From the NCBI RefSeq assembly GCF_004005865.1, contig NZ_SACN01000001.1:1-64000 (forward strand): 64,000 bases of DNA. Direction: 5' to 3'. The position numbers and the translations under genes are program-made. Under the pieces are notes generated by a model. That model was not told the origin of the DNA and ran no database searches. It saw only the letters and a program-made list of their open reading frames with translations. Shown here one piece after another: positions 26,359-38,464 of this stretch (its first letter is position 1; each line of letters opens with the position of its first letter). Source of the stretch: Sphingomonas crocodyli. Its GTDB lineage: Bacteria; Pseudomonadota; Alphaproteobacteria; Sphingomonadales; Sphingomonadaceae.

Positions 26359-27423
26359 TTAGAGCAGGTGGCCCGTCCGGTCGCGCTTGGTTTCGAGATA
26401 GGCGATGTTGTGCGGATTCTCGCCCATCTTGTGCGCGACGCGTTCGACCACCGTGACGCCTTCGGCCTCCAGCCCCGCGACCTTGTTCGGATTGTTGGTG
26501 AGCAGGCGCACCCGCGTCTGGCCGAGCAGGGTGAGCATGCGCGCGGCGGTGCGGAAATCGCGCTGGTCGACGCCGAAGCCGAGGCGCAGGTTCGCGTCGA
26601 CCGTATCGAAACCCTGATCCTGCAGCTGATAGGCGCGCAGCTTGTTGATCAGGCCGATCCCACGCCCTTCCTGCCGCAGGTAGAGCAGGATGCCCCAGGA
26701 GGCATGCGTCATAGCGTGGAGCGCGCCGTGCAGCTGCGGCCCGCAATCGCATTTGAGGCTGCCCAGCACGTCGCCGGTCAAACATTCGCTGTGGAGGCGC
26801 ACCAAGGGCGGGGTGCCGTCGGGGGCGCCGATGATGAGCGCAACATGTTCGGCGGCGTCGGCGGCGTGGCGGAAGGCGACGATTTCGGCCTTCGCATCCT
26901 CCGCCACCGGCAGGCGCGCGCGCGCCGCGACGACAAGGCTGGCCGGATCGTCATAGGCATCGAGATCGGCGGGGATGACGCGCGCCTCGACCGGACCGTC
27001 GTTCCGCACGAACAAAGCGGGAAGCAGGCCGGCGGCGCGGGCGAGGCGCAAAGCGGTCGCCGCCGCCTCAGGCGCGTCGACATGCTGGGCGAGGAACGGG
27101 CCTTTGAGGGGCGTTTCCAGATCGCGCGCGGGATCGGCGAGCGCGATGGCGGTCGGCAGATCGAGCCACGGCACGCGGCCGATCAAAGCGGGGCAGTTCG
27201 GGCTGGCTGCCTCGCGCTGGTTCGCCAGCCGCAGGGTCGCGGCGCGCGCAGCGGAGAGGAGGAGGTCGGCAGGCGCTTCGCCTTCGTCGAACGCCTCAAG
27301 ACTCGGCCCGTGCGCGGTTTCGACCGCGAGGACATGCAGCACACCGTCCGCCGCTTCGATCGCGACCGGCCAGCCGCGCTTGAGCGCGTCGATCGCGCGC
27401 GCCGCATTCCGGGATGCGCTCAT
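26359..27423 (-). CDS. ribA: GTP cyclohydrolase II
   Basis: A 354-residue protein whose C-terminal 200 residues are GTP cyclohydrolase II, the first step of riboflavin synthesis. The zinc site is in RLHSECLTGDVLGSLKCDCG, with RQEGRGIGLINKLRAY and LGFGVDQRDF later. The N-terminal 150 residues lack RibB active-site motifs and are the extension often found in alphaproteobacteria. The start overlaps the xthA stop as ATGA. ribF lies 2.7 kb away in the same window. Confidence 0.94.
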   Translation of the reverse strand: MSASRNAARAIDALKRGWPVAIEAADGVLHVLAVETAHGPSLEAFDEGEAPADLLLSAARAATLRLANQREAASPNCPALIGRVPWLDLPTAIALADPARDLETPLKGPFLAQHVDAPEAAATALRLARAAGLLPALFVRNDGPVEARVIPADLDAYDDPASLVVAARARLPVAEDAKAEIVAFRHAADAAEHVALIIGAPDGTPPLVRLHSECLTGDVLGSLKCDCGPQLHGALHAMTHASWGILLYLRQEGRGIGLINKLRAYQLQDQGFDTVDANLRLGFGVDQRDFRTAARMLTLLGQTRVRLLTNNPNKVAGLEAEGVTVVERVAHKMGENPHNIAYLETKRDRTGHLL

Positions 27424-28211
27424 ACGTCCAAGACCGTGACCAACGGAATGTGATCCGACGGCTTGATCCACGACCGGCACGGCTCGCAGATATAATGGCC
27501 GGTCGCCTTCTTCGCGAGATCGGGGCTGGCCCACATATGATCGAGCCGGCGGCCGCGATCGTTGGCGGTGAAATCGGGCGAGCGGTAGCTCCACCAGGTG
27601 TGGAGCCGCGCGGGCGCCGGATAGAAATGGCGGCCGAGATCCACCCAGCCGTGGCTCGCCTGCAGCCGGCCCAGAGTCTCGACCTCGATCGGCGTGTGGC
27701 TGACGACGTCGAGCAGCTGCTTGTGGCTCCACACGTCGCATTCGAGCGGGGCGATGTTGAAATCGCCGACCAGCAACGTCGGCTCCTTCAGCTCGCCCGA
27801 CCACGCGATCATGCGTTCGAGGAAGTCGAGCTTCTGCCCGAACTTGGTGTTGACCGTACGATCGGGAATGTCGCCGCCCGCCGGAATATAGACATTTTCC
27901 AGCCGGATCCCGCAATCGAGCCGCACGCCGACATGCCGCGCCTCGCCATTGTCCTGCCAGTCGTGGCGGCCGCTGTCATGGAGCGGGATTTTCGAGATGA
28001 TCGCGACGCCGTGGTGCATCGGCTGGCCCTTCAGCTCGAAATGATCGTAGCCCAGCTCGCGGAACATCGTGAACGGGAAGATATCGTCGCGGACCTTGGT
28101 TTCCTGCAGGCACAATATGTCCGGCTGTTCCTGTTCCAGAAACTGGCGGACGATATCGATGCGCGCACGCACCGAGTTGATGTTCCAGGAGGCGATCTTG
28201 AGGCTCGACAT
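27420..28211 (-). CDS. xthA: Exodeoxyribonuclease III
   Basis: A 263-residue AP endonuclease/3'-5' exonuclease for base excision repair. The N-terminus KIASWNINSVRARI, metal-binding Glu in LCLQETKV, catalytic GDFNIAP and the final SDHIPLV segment are all present. Start MSSLKIAS chosen over the upstream ATG at 28259. It overlaps ribA by four bases. Confidence 0.95.
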   Translation of the reverse strand: MSSLKIASWNINSVRARIDIVRQFLEQEQPDILCLQETKVRDDIFPFTMFRELGYDHFELKGQPMHHGVAIISKIPLHDSGRHDWQDNGEARHVGVRLDCGIRLENVYIPAGGDIPDRTVNTKFGQKLDFLERMIAWSGELKEPTLLVGDFNIAPLECDVWSHKQLLDVVSHTPIEVETLGRLQASHGWVDLGRHFYPAPARLHTWWSYRSPDFTANDRGRRLDHMWASPDLAKKATGHYICEPCRSWIKPSDHIPLVTVLDV

Positions 28212-28261
28212 GGAGCCGCGATGTAGCGACGCCCAAGGGCGAGCGCCATACCCCCCCAAAA

Positions 28262-28387
28262 TCCTCCCCTGGAAGGGGAGGGGGACCGGCGCAGCCGGTG
28301 GAGGGGTAGCTCCTCACAAGGGTATCGCTGCCGGCGAATACCCCTCCGTCACGCCTGCGGCGTGCCACCTCCCCCGACGGGGGAGGA
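28262..28387. repeat. Family A repeat, copy 2
   Basis: Full-length element with both terminal GC hairpins, in the divergent gap between xthA and thyA. It constrains where the promoters of both genes can be. Confidence 0.9.
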
Positions 28388-28440
28388 TCTTCGTGGAGGC
28401 TCCCTTGAAGGGAGGGGGGATTGGGGGCTAGGCGTGGGGC

Positions 28441-29367
28441 ATGACCACGCATCCCGAACAGCAATATCTCGACGCCATGCGCCGCGCCTGGGAAGAGGGG
28501 GACGAGCGCGTCGATCGCACCGGTGTGGGCACCCGCGCCCTGTTCGGTGTGACGATGCGCTTCGACCTGTCCGACGGCACGATCCCGCTGATCACAACCA
28601 AGAAGGTCGCGTGGAAGGTGGCGGTGAAGGAGCTGATCTGGTTCCTGTCCGGCGACACCAATATCCGCGAACTGGTGCGGCAGAAGGTGCATATCTGGAC
28701 CGACTGGCCGATGGCCAAATATGTGAAAGCGACCGGCGACGCGATCGACCGTGCGACCTTCGAACAGCGCGTGATCGACGATGACGATTTCGCCGCGAAG
28801 TGGGGCGATCTTGGCCCGGTTTACGGCAAGCAGTGGGTCGATTGGCCGCGCTATACGCCGGTCGAGGGCGGGCTGTTTCGCAAGGAGGAGCGCGGGGTCA
28901 ACCAGATCGCCGATCTCGTCACGATGATCCGCGACAACCCGACCTCGCGACGCCTGATCTTCACCGGGTGGAACGTGCCGCATCTGGGCGAGATGGCGCT
29001 GCCGCCGTGCCACATGACCTATCAATATCAGGTCGCGAACGGGCGGCTGCACGGCATCCTGTATCAGCGGTCGTGCGACCTGGGCCTGGGCTTCCCATTC
29101 AACATCTTCGAGGCGGCGTTGCTGATCCGGATGCTGGCGCAGCAGACGGGTTTGACCCCGGGCGAGCTGGTTTGGATGGGCGCGGACACGCATGTCTATT
29201 CGAACCACGGCCATCTGGTCGAGGAGCAGACGTCGCGGGAACCGCGGGCGTTCCCGAAGTTCAGCTTCGCGCGGAAGCCCGAGAGCATGTTCGACTACAA
29301 GCTCGAGGATTTCGTGGTCGACGGCTACGATCCGCACCCGCACATTTCGGCGCCGGTGGCGGTGTGA
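28441..29367 (+). CDS. thyA: Thymidylate synthase
   Basis: A 308-residue ThyA making dTMP from dUMP with methylene-tetrahydrofolate. Nucleophile Cys190 is in LPPCHMTYQYQV, preceded by RRLIFTGWNVP; QRSCDLGLGFPFNI and HVYSNH are also standard. It is followed by folA, which regenerates tetrahydrofolate, with repeat A copy 3 between them. Confidence 0.97.
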   Translation: MTTHPEQQYLDAMRRAWEEGDERVDRTGVGTRALFGVTMRFDLSDGTIPLITTKKVAWKVAVKELIWFLSGDTNIRELVRQKVHIWTDWPMAKYVKATGDAIDRATFEQRVIDDDDFAAKWGDLGPVYGKQWVDWPRYTPVEGGLFRKEERGVNQIADLVTMIRDNPTSRRLIFTGWNVPHLGEMALPPCHMTYQYQVANGRLHGILYQRSCDLGLGFPFNIFEAALLIRMLAQQTGLTPGELVWMGADTHVYSNHGHLVEEQTSREPRAFPKFSFARKPESMFDYKLEDFVVDGYDPHPHISAPVAV

Positions 29368-29382
29368 AGATGCCTTTTCAGA

Positions 29383-29507
29383 TCCTCCCCCGGCGGGGGA
29401 GGTGGCAGTCCGCAGGACTGACGGAGGGGTATTGGCCACAAGCGGGTCGCTGCCGGCCAATACCCCTCCACCGTCTGCGACGGTCCCCCTCCCCCTCCGG
29501 GGGAGGA
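29383..29507. repeat. Family A repeat, copy 3, supplying the folA ribosome-binding site
   Basis: A full element between thyA and folA. Its right end GGGGGAGGA reaches to nine bases before the folA ATG, so the repeat itself provides an excellent Shine-Dalgarno sequence. Confidence 0.9.
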
Positions 29508-29515
29508 TCAAGAGC

Positions 29516-29998
29516 ATGAAGCCCGAAATCACGTTCGTCCTGGCCCGCGCGCGCAACGGGGTGATCGGGCGCGACGGGGATCTGCCGTGGCGGCTGCCCG
29601 CGGACCTGAAGCATTTCAAGGCGAAGACCGCGGGCGCGCCGATGCTGATGGGGCGCAAGACCTTTGAAAGTCTGCCCGGCCTGTTGCCCGGCCGCCGCCA
29701 TATCGTGCTGACCCGCGATCCGGCGTGGCATGCCGAGGGGGCGGAGGTGGTCCACAGTGTGGAGGCCGCGATCGCCGCCGCCGATGGCCCGCGCCTGTCG
29801 GTGATCGGCGGCGCGGAAATCTACGCGCTGATGCTGCCGCACGCCGACCGGATCGAACTGACCGAGGTAGATGCGGCGCCCGATGGCGACGCGATCGTCC
29901 CCGCATTCGGCCCCGAATGGCGCGAGACGGCGCGCGAGGCGCACTCGGCCGAGGGCGACCGACCGGGATATGCATTCGTGACTTTGGTGCGGGCCTGA
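29516..29998 (+). CDS. folA: Dihydrofolate reductase
   Basis: A 160-residue DHFR reducing dihydrofolate with NADPH. Signatures are RNGVIGRDGDLPWRLPADLK, MGRKTFESL and VIGGAEIYALML. The ATG at 29516 is preceded by GGAGGA from the end of repeat A copy 3. Pairing with thyA is a common arrangement. Confidence 0.96.
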   Translation: MKPEITFVLARARNGVIGRDGDLPWRLPADLKHFKAKTAGAPMLMGRKTFESLPGLLPGRRHIVLTRDPAWHAEGAEVVHSVEAAIAAADGPRLSVIGGAEIYALMLPHADRIELTEVDAAPDGDAIVPAFGPEWRETAREAHSAEGDRPGYAFVTLVRA

Positions 29999-30003
29999 CT
30001 TGA

Positions 30004-30126
30004 TCCTCCCCCGCCAGGGGGAGGTGTCAGCTTTAGCTGACGGAGGGGGAGGGCGGCGACCAATCAGAGGTATCGCATCCTCCCCCTCCGTCGCCTTCGG
30101 CGCCACCTCCCCCTAGCGGGGGAGGA
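30004..30126. repeat. Family A repeat, copy 4
   Basis: Full element between folA and ribF. The inner arms in this copy carry GACGGAGGGGGAGG and its counterpart; the centre is short. Confidence 0.9.
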
Positions 30127-30174
30127 TTATCGGGGGCAATTGCGCGGCCCCGCGCCACTTTCTATAGGCGCGTC

Positions 30175-31116
30175 ATGGAGCGGCTGACATGCGACGTGCC
30201 GATCCCCGATCATCTTCGGGGCGGCGTGGTCGCGCTGGGCAATTTCGACGGCTTCCACAGGGGGCATCAGGCGGTCGTCGGGGCCGCGGTCGCGCATGGG
30301 CGCGCGCATGACAAGCCCGTCCTCGTCGCCAGCTTCGATCCGCACCCCGTGCGCCATTTCCGCCCCGATGCCCCGCCCTTCCGCCTGACCACGTTGGATC
30401 AGCGCGCGCGGCTGTTCGGTGAAGCGGGCGCGGATGCGATGCTGGTCTTCCGTTTCGACGAGGTGCTGGCGAACGTATCCCCCGAAACCTTCGTCACCGA
30501 TTATCTGATCGGCCGCGCGGGCGCGACGCATGTCGTGACGGGGGAGGATTTCACCTTCGGCAAGGGCAAGGCGGGCAATGTCGCGGTGCTGGCCGACATC
30601 GGCGCGAAGCACGGCCTGACCACGCAGGCGATCGCGCCCCTGAGCGACGCGATCGGCCCGGTTTCGTCCAGCCGCATCCGCGCCGCGCTGCAGTCCGGCG
30701 AGTGCGAGGAGGCCACGCGGCTGCTGACCCGCCCTTACCGGATCGAGGGCAAGGTCCAGCACGGCGACAAATTGGGCCGCACGATCGGCTTCCCCACCGC
30801 CAATATCGCGATGGGGAATTATCTGCGCCCGCGTTACGGCATCTATGCGATCCGCGCGCGATTGGATGACGGGCGCGTGATCGACGGCGCCGCGAATCTC
30901 GGCATCCGGCCGACCTTCGATCCGCCCAAGGAACTGCTCGAAGCCTATCTCTTCGATTTCGCGGAGAGCCTGTACGATCGCACGGTCGAGATCGAGCTGA
31001 TCAGCTTCCTGCGGCCTGAGGCGAAGTTTGACAGTCTCGACGCGCTGGTCGCGCAGATGGACGCCGATTGCATCGAGGCAAAGGCGCGGCTTGCCGCCCT
31101 TCCCCCCATAAACTAA
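30175..31116 (+). CDS. ribF: Bifunctional riboflavin kinase / FAD synthetase
   Basis: A 313-residue RibF that makes FMN and FAD. The N-terminal nucleotidyltransferase has GNFDGFHRGHQ and the SSSRIRAAL segment; the C-terminal kinase has GRTIGFPTANI and RYGIYAIRARLDDGR. Length is normal. It is followed by ileS after 42 bases, the usual ribF-ileS-lspA order in proteobacteria. Confidence 0.96.
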   Translation: MERLTCDVPIPDHLRGGVVALGNFDGFHRGHQAVVGAAVAHGRAHDKPVLVASFDPHPVRHFRPDAPPFRLTTLDQRARLFGEAGADAMLVFRFDEVLANVSPETFVTDYLIGRAGATHVVTGEDFTFGKGKAGNVAVLADIGAKHGLTTQAIAPLSDAIGPVSSSRIRAALQSGECEEATRLLTRPYRIEGKVQHGDKLGRTIGFPTANIAMGNYLRPRYGIYAIRARLDDGRVIDGAANLGIRPTFDPPKELLEAYLFDFAESLYDRTVEIELISFLRPEAKFDSLDALVAQMDADCIEAKARLAALPPIN

Positions 31117-31158
31117 GGCCGGCCCTCACCCGGCATGACCGGGAACATGGATGAGATA

Positions 31159-34103
<2,945 letters not shown>

Positions 34104-34107
<4 letters not shown>

Positions 34108-34601
34108 ACACACGCCTGATCGGCTACGGCACCGGCGTGTTGGTCTTCGCGATCGACATGCTGTCCAAATGGTTCATGACCGGGCCGATGAAGATGGAGG
34201 AGCGTGGCCTGGTCCACATCCTACCGATCTTCGATCTGCGCTTCGTGCCCAATTATGGCGTGTCGATGGGCTTTCTGGTCGCGGGTTCCGAAAAGGAACG
34301 CTGGATGCTCGTCGCGATGACGGCGGCGATCGCGATCCTCGTCGGCGTGTGGCTGTGGCGCGAAAAGGCGCGGGCGGACGTCTTCGCGCTGGGCCTCGTG
34401 CTGGGCGGGGCGCTGGGCAATATCGCGGACAGGGTGCGGCTGGGCTATGTGGTCGACTTCCTCGACCTGCATTTCGGCGACTGGCATCCCTTTTTGGTCT
34501 TTAACGTGGCGGACGCGGCGATTACGATCGGTGTCGTGCTGCTGGTGCTGCGCGCGCTGTTCGTGCGTGAAGCGCCCAAGGAGAATGGTAATGCGGTCTA
34601 A
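34104..34601 (+). CDS. lspA: Lipoprotein signal peptidase
   Basis: A 165-residue integral membrane aspartyl protease (signal peptidase II) with four hydrophobic helices. The catalytic aspartates are in GNIADRVRLGYVVDF and FNVADAAIT. Its ATG overlaps the ileS stop as ATGA. The next gene encodes a lipoprotein, a direct substrate type. Confidence 0.95.
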
Positions 34602-35022
34602 GCTTCTCATCTGTTCGGCGCTGGTCGCCATGATGGCGCTCAGCGCCTGCGGCGGCCGCAGCAAGGGCGGCGTGATGGCCGGCCGTGGCGCCGCGCTCGA
34701 CGAGTTTCAGGTTTCCAAGCGCGCGCCGCTGACCATCCCGCCCGATTTCGCGCTGGTCCCGCCGAAGCCCGGCGCCCCGCGCCCGCAGGAGGCCGATTCG
34801 AGCCAGCAGGCGCTCAGCGCCATGTTCGCCGGCACCGCCGCGCCCAAGAGCCAGACTGAAAAGGACATTATCGGCCTGACCGGCACGCAGGCCGAACCCG
34901 GCATCCGTTCCGCCGTCGCCGAGACGAAGAATGTCATGGTCGACAAAGGCCCGGTGACGCGCACCATCCTGGCCGCCGCCGACAAGCAGGATCCCGCAGC
35001 CAGCGTGTCGATGGGGAATTGA
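34591..35022 (+). CDS. DUF3035 lipoprotein
   Basis: A 143-residue lipoprotein: signal peptide with lipobox LSAC (Cys20). The mature part has the DUF3035 pattern DEFQVSKRAPLTIPPDFALVPPKPG. AAGGAGAATGGTA precedes its ATG within the end of lspA, so the two overlap. In related bacteria it sits in the ileS-lspA operon; function unknown. Confidence 0.9.
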   Translation: MRSKLLICSALVAMMALSACGGRSKGGVMAGRGAALDEFQVSKRAPLTIPPDFALVPPKPGAPRPQEADSSQQALSAMFAGTAAPKSQTEKDIIGLTGTQAEPGIRSAVAETKNVMVDKGPVTRTILAAADKQDPAASVSMGN

Positions 35023-35031
35023 TTGCCCGCT

Positions 35032-35124
35032 CGTCATCCCGGCGGAGGCCGGGATCTCAGCGAGCATCTAGACGCTACCTCATCGCAGGAGCCTCCTGAG
35101 ATCCCGGCCTCCGCCGGGATGACG
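35032..35124. repeat. Family B palindromic repeat, copy 3
   Basis: A 93-base copy filling almost the whole gap between the DUF3035 gene and the ABC permease gene. Its right end is five bases from the permease ATG, leaving no room for a normal ribosome-binding site outside the repeat. Confidence 0.9.
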
Positions 35125-35129
35125 GGCTA

Positions 35130-36053
35130 ATGCTCCACCTCCTTCGCCGACGCCTGTTCACCGCGCTGCCGACGCTGGCGGCGGTGATCATATTGTCCTT
35201 CGTGCTGATGCGGGTGGCGCCCGGCGGGCCGTTCGACGGCGAACGCCCGCTCGATCCCGCGACGCGCGACGCGCTCATGGCCGCATACGGCCTCGATCGG
35301 CCGCTGCCCGAACAGATCGGCCGCTATCTGTGGCGGCTGGCGCAGGGCGATTTCGGGCCGTCTTTGGTCTATCGCGATTTCACCGTCACCGATCTGATCG
35401 CCAAGGGGCTGCCCGTATCGCTGACTTTGGGCGGCTGGGCGCTGCTGCTCGCGATCCTGTTGGGGCTGACCGGCGGGACGATCGCCGCCGCGCGGGCCGG
35501 GGGGCTGGCCGATCGCATCATCATGTTCGCCGCGACCCTGCTGACCGCCCTGCCCAGCTTCGTGGTCGGGCCGCTGCTGGCTTTGCTGTTCGGGCTGCGG
35601 CTCGGCTGGTTGCCGGTGTCGGGATGGGCCGATGGCGATGCGGGGCATCTGGTGCTGCCGATGATCGCGCTGGCGCTGCCTTATGCCGGCGCAATCGCGA
35701 AGCTGGCGCGCGCGGGGCTGGCCACGGTGCTGGCGCAGGATCATGTCCGCGCGGCGCGCAGTCGGGGGCTTGGGCCGCTGCGCATCCTGATCGTCCACGC
35801 GCTGCGGCCTGCGCTGGTGCCGGTCGCCTCCTATCTGGGACCGGCGGCGGCGGGGCTGCTGACCGGGGCGGTGGTGATCGAGACGGTGTTCGGCCTGCCG
35901 GGGCTGGGGCGCTATTTCGTGCAAGGCGCGCTCAACCGCGACTATCCGCTCGTGCTGGGCGTGGTCGTGATCTACGCGGGGCTGATCGTGCTGTTCAACC
36001 TGATCGCCGACCTGACTTACGGTTGGCTCGATCCGCGGACCCGCGACGCATGA
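35130..36053 (+). CDS. Peptide-type ABC transporter permease (DppB/OppB type)
   Basis: A 307-residue inner membrane permease with six hydrophobic helices. The N-terminal LLRRRLFTALPTLAAVIILSF, MRVAPGGPFDGERPL and the EAA-like loop (AARSRGLGPLRILIVHALRPA) are typical of OppB. It is the first gene of a three-gene transporter operon and its start codon lies five bases after repeat B copy 3. A later start cannot be excluded. Confidence 0.9.
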   Translation: MLHLLRRRLFTALPTLAAVIILSFVLMRVAPGGPFDGERPLDPATRDALMAAYGLDRPLPEQIGRYLWRLAQGDFGPSLVYRDFTVTDLIAKGLPVSLTLGGWALLLAILLGLTGGTIAAARAGGLADRIIMFAATLLTALPSFVVGPLLALLFGLRLGWLPVSGWADGDAGHLVLPMIALALPYAGAIAKLARAGLATVLAQDHVRAARSRGLGPLRILIVHALRPALVPVASYLGPAAAGLLTGAVVIETVFGLPGLGRYFVQGALNRDYPLVLGVVVIYAGLIVLFNLIADLTYGWLDPRTRDA

Positions 36054-36832
36054 GGGCGGCTTTGATCCTCGTCGCCCTGATCGCGCTGACCGCCTTGATC
36101 GGCCCGCTGCTGATCCACTGGCCGTATGACGCGATCGACTGGAATGCGGTGCGCGCCGAGCCGTTTGCGGGCGGGCATGTGATGGGCACCGACAGCGTGG
36201 GGCGCGATCTGCTCGCGCGCACCCTCGTCGGGACGCGTGTGACGCTGGGCGTGGCGACCGCCGCCGCTTTGGTGGCTTTGGTCGTGGGCGTCGCGTGGGG
36301 CGCGGTCGCGGGCTGGTGCGGCGGGCGGATCGATGAGGCGATGATGCGCGTGGTCGACGCGCTTTATGCTTTGCCCTTCATGTTCGTGGTGATCCTGCTG
36401 ATGGTCGTGTTCGGTCGGTCGATCCTGCTGGTGTTCGTGGGCATCGGGCTGGTCGAATGGCTGACGATGGCGCGGGTGGTGCGGGGCCAAGTGCTGACGC
36501 TGAAGAACCGCCCGTTCGTGCTGGCGGCCGAGGCGGCGGGGGCGCGGCCGTTTGCGATCGTGGCGCGCCATATCCTGCCCAACCTTGCGGGCGTGGCCAT
36601 CGCCTATCTGCTGCTCACCGTGCCGCAGGTCGTGATGATCGAGAGTTTCCTGTCGTTCCTGGGCCTGGGCGTGCAGGAGCCGATGACGTCGCTGGGCATC
36701 CTGATCAAGGATGGGGCGGACGACATGGATGTCGCCCCCCACGCGCTGATCCTGCCGGGCGCGGTGCTGATCGCGATCCTGATCTGCCTGACGATCGCGG
36801 GGGAAAAGCTGCGCGATCGGATGAGCGCATGA
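36050..36832 (+). CDS. Peptide-type ABC transporter permease (DppC/OppC type)
   Basis: A 260-residue permease, somewhat shorter than the usual 280-300 because the N-terminal cytoplasmic segment is reduced. HVMGTDSVGRDLLART is the OppC signature and AAGARPFAIVARHILPN the EAA loop. Start overlaps the upstream stop as ATGA; the stop overlaps the next start in the same way. Confidence 0.92.
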   Translation: MRAALILVALIALTALIGPLLIHWPYDAIDWNAVRAEPFAGGHVMGTDSVGRDLLARTLVGTRVTLGVATAAALVALVVGVAWGAVAGWCGGRIDEAMMRVVDALYALPFMFVVILLMVVFGRSILLVFVGIGLVEWLTMARVVRGQVLTLKNRPFVLAAEAAGARPFAIVARHILPNLAGVAIAYLLLTVPQVVMIESFLSFLGLGVQEPMTSLGILIKDGADDMDVAPHALILPGAVLIAILICLTIAGEKLRDRMSA

Positions 36833-38379
36833 GTATCTTTGCGGTTCAGGGTCTGACCGTCGATATCGGCGGGCGGCGGATCGTCCACGGGATCGATTTC
36901 GCGATCCCCGCCGGGCGTTGCCTCGCGCTCGTCGGCGAATCGGGATCGGGCAAGAGCCAGAGCTGCTTCGCGCCGTTCGGCCTGTCGATCGGCGTCGCGG
37001 GCGGATCGGCGGTCCTCAACGGCGCGCAACTGGTGGGCGCTGGCGAAGCGACGCTGCGGCGCCTGCGCGGGCGCGACGTCGGCTTCGTTTTCCAGCAGCC
37101 GCTGACCGCGCTGACCCCGCATCTGACCGTCGGCAAGATGCTGTCCGAAGCGTGGCGGCAGGCAGGGGCGCCGCGCCCCGGCCGCGCCGAGATGATCGCC
37201 GCGCTCGAACGCGTCGGGATCGAACAGGCGGGCGACCGCCTCGACCAATATCCGCACCGCCTGTCGGGCGGGCAGCGGCAGCGCGTGGCGATCGCGATGG
37301 CGATCGCGCACCGGCCGAAACTGCTGGTCGCCGACGAGCCGACGACCGCGCTCGACGCCGTATTGCGTGCGGACATGATGCGCCTGCTCGATCGGCTGCG
37401 CGCCGAGGAGGGGATGGCGATGCTGCTGGTCAGCCACGATCTCGCCAGCGTCGCCGATCATGCCGATGAGGCTCTGGTGCTGCGCGAGGGGCGGATGATC
37501 GAGGCGGGGCCGGCGCCGATGCTGCTACGTGCGCCCGACAGTGACTATGCCCGCGCGCTGATCGCCGCATCGCCGCGCCTGACCGATCCGGCGCCGCCAC
37601 TCGGCCCGGTAGGCGCGCCTTTGATCGAGGCGAGGGGGGTGTCGGTGAGTTTCGAGCGCCCCGGCTGGCGGCGCGGGCGGGTGACGGCGGTGGACGATGC
37701 CGCGCTGACGATCGCGGAGGGCGAGGCTCTCGCGCTGGTCGGCCGATCGGGTTCGGGCAAGTCGACGCTGGGTCGCGCCATCGCGCGGCTGGGACCGATC
37801 GATGCGGGCGACGTGCGCTTTGGGGGCACGTCGTTGCCCGATCGCAAGGCAATGCAGCCCGCCGATCGCGCGGGGTTGCAGCCCGTCTTTCAGGATCCGA
37901 TCGCCAGCCTCGATCCGCTGTGGCGCGTCGCCGATGTGATCGCCGAGCCGCTGCACAACCTGCAGCCCGATCTCGATGCGGCGGCGGTGGCCGCCAAAGT
38001 GGCTGCGGCGCTGACCGAAGTCGATCTCGATCCCGCGCTCGCCGATCGCCGCCCCTCCGCGCTGTCGGGCGGGCAGGCGCAGCGCGTCGCCATCGCCCGC
38101 GCGCTGATCGCCAGCCCGCGTATGCTGCTGCTCGATGAGGCGACGTCGGCGCTCGATACGCTGGTGGCAGGCACCGTCCTCGATCTGCTCGGCCGGTTGC
38201 AGCGGACGCGCGGGCTTTCGATCCTGATGATCACCCACGACCTCGCCGTCGCGCGGCGGCTGTGCCATCGTGTCGCGGTGATCGACGCCGGGCGGATCGT
38301 CGAGGAAGGGCCGATGGAAAAGGTGATCGGCGCGCCCAGCCATCCGGTGACGCAGAAGCTGGTCGCGGCGAGCCACTGA
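36829..38379 (+). CDS. Fused double ABC ATPase (DppD-DppF type)
   Basis: A 516-residue protein containing two ABC ATPase domains. Domain 1 (about 1-245) has GESGSGKS and LSGGQRQRVAIAMA; domain 2 (about 265-510) has GRSGSGKSTLGRA and LSGGQAQRVAIARA. It energises the two permeases just upstream. No periplasmic binding protein gene is adjacent. Confidence 0.93.
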   Translation: MSIFAVQGLTVDIGGRRIVHGIDFAIPAGRCLALVGESGSGKSQSCFAPFGLSIGVAGGSAVLNGAQLVGAGEATLRRLRGRDVGFVFQQPLTALTPHLTVGKMLSEAWRQAGAPRPGRAEMIAALERVGIEQAGDRLDQYPHRLSGGQRQRVAIAMAIAHRPKLLVADEPTTALDAVLRADMMRLLDRLRAEEGMAMLLVSHDLASVADHADEALVLREGRMIEAGPAPMLLRAPDSDYARALIAASPRLTDPAPPLGPVGAPLIEARGVSVSFERPGWRRGRVTAVDDAALTIAEGEALALVGRSGSGKSTLGRAIARLGPIDAGDVRFGGTSLPDRKAMQPADRAGLQPVFQDPIASLDPLWRVADVIAEPLHNLQPDLDAAAVAAKVAAALTEVDLDPALADRRPSALSGGQAQRVAIARALIASPRMLLLDEATSALDTLVAGTVLDLLGRLQRTRGLSILMITHDLAVARRLCHRVAVIDAGRIVEEGPMEKVIGAPSHPVTQKLVAASH

Positions 38380-38464
38380 GGCTTCCGGCCTTTCGGAAGC
38401 CTCCCCGCGCCTTCTCCGTTCGCCGCCGGCTCTGCCTATCGTCGATCCCGACAAGGAGAGCGAG

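Noticed and set aside
36050..36832. 500-codon frame from 35330 as one long permease
   Set aside because: Its first 240 codons are an out-of-frame reading of the first permease gene; the true second permease starts at the ATGA overlap at 36050.
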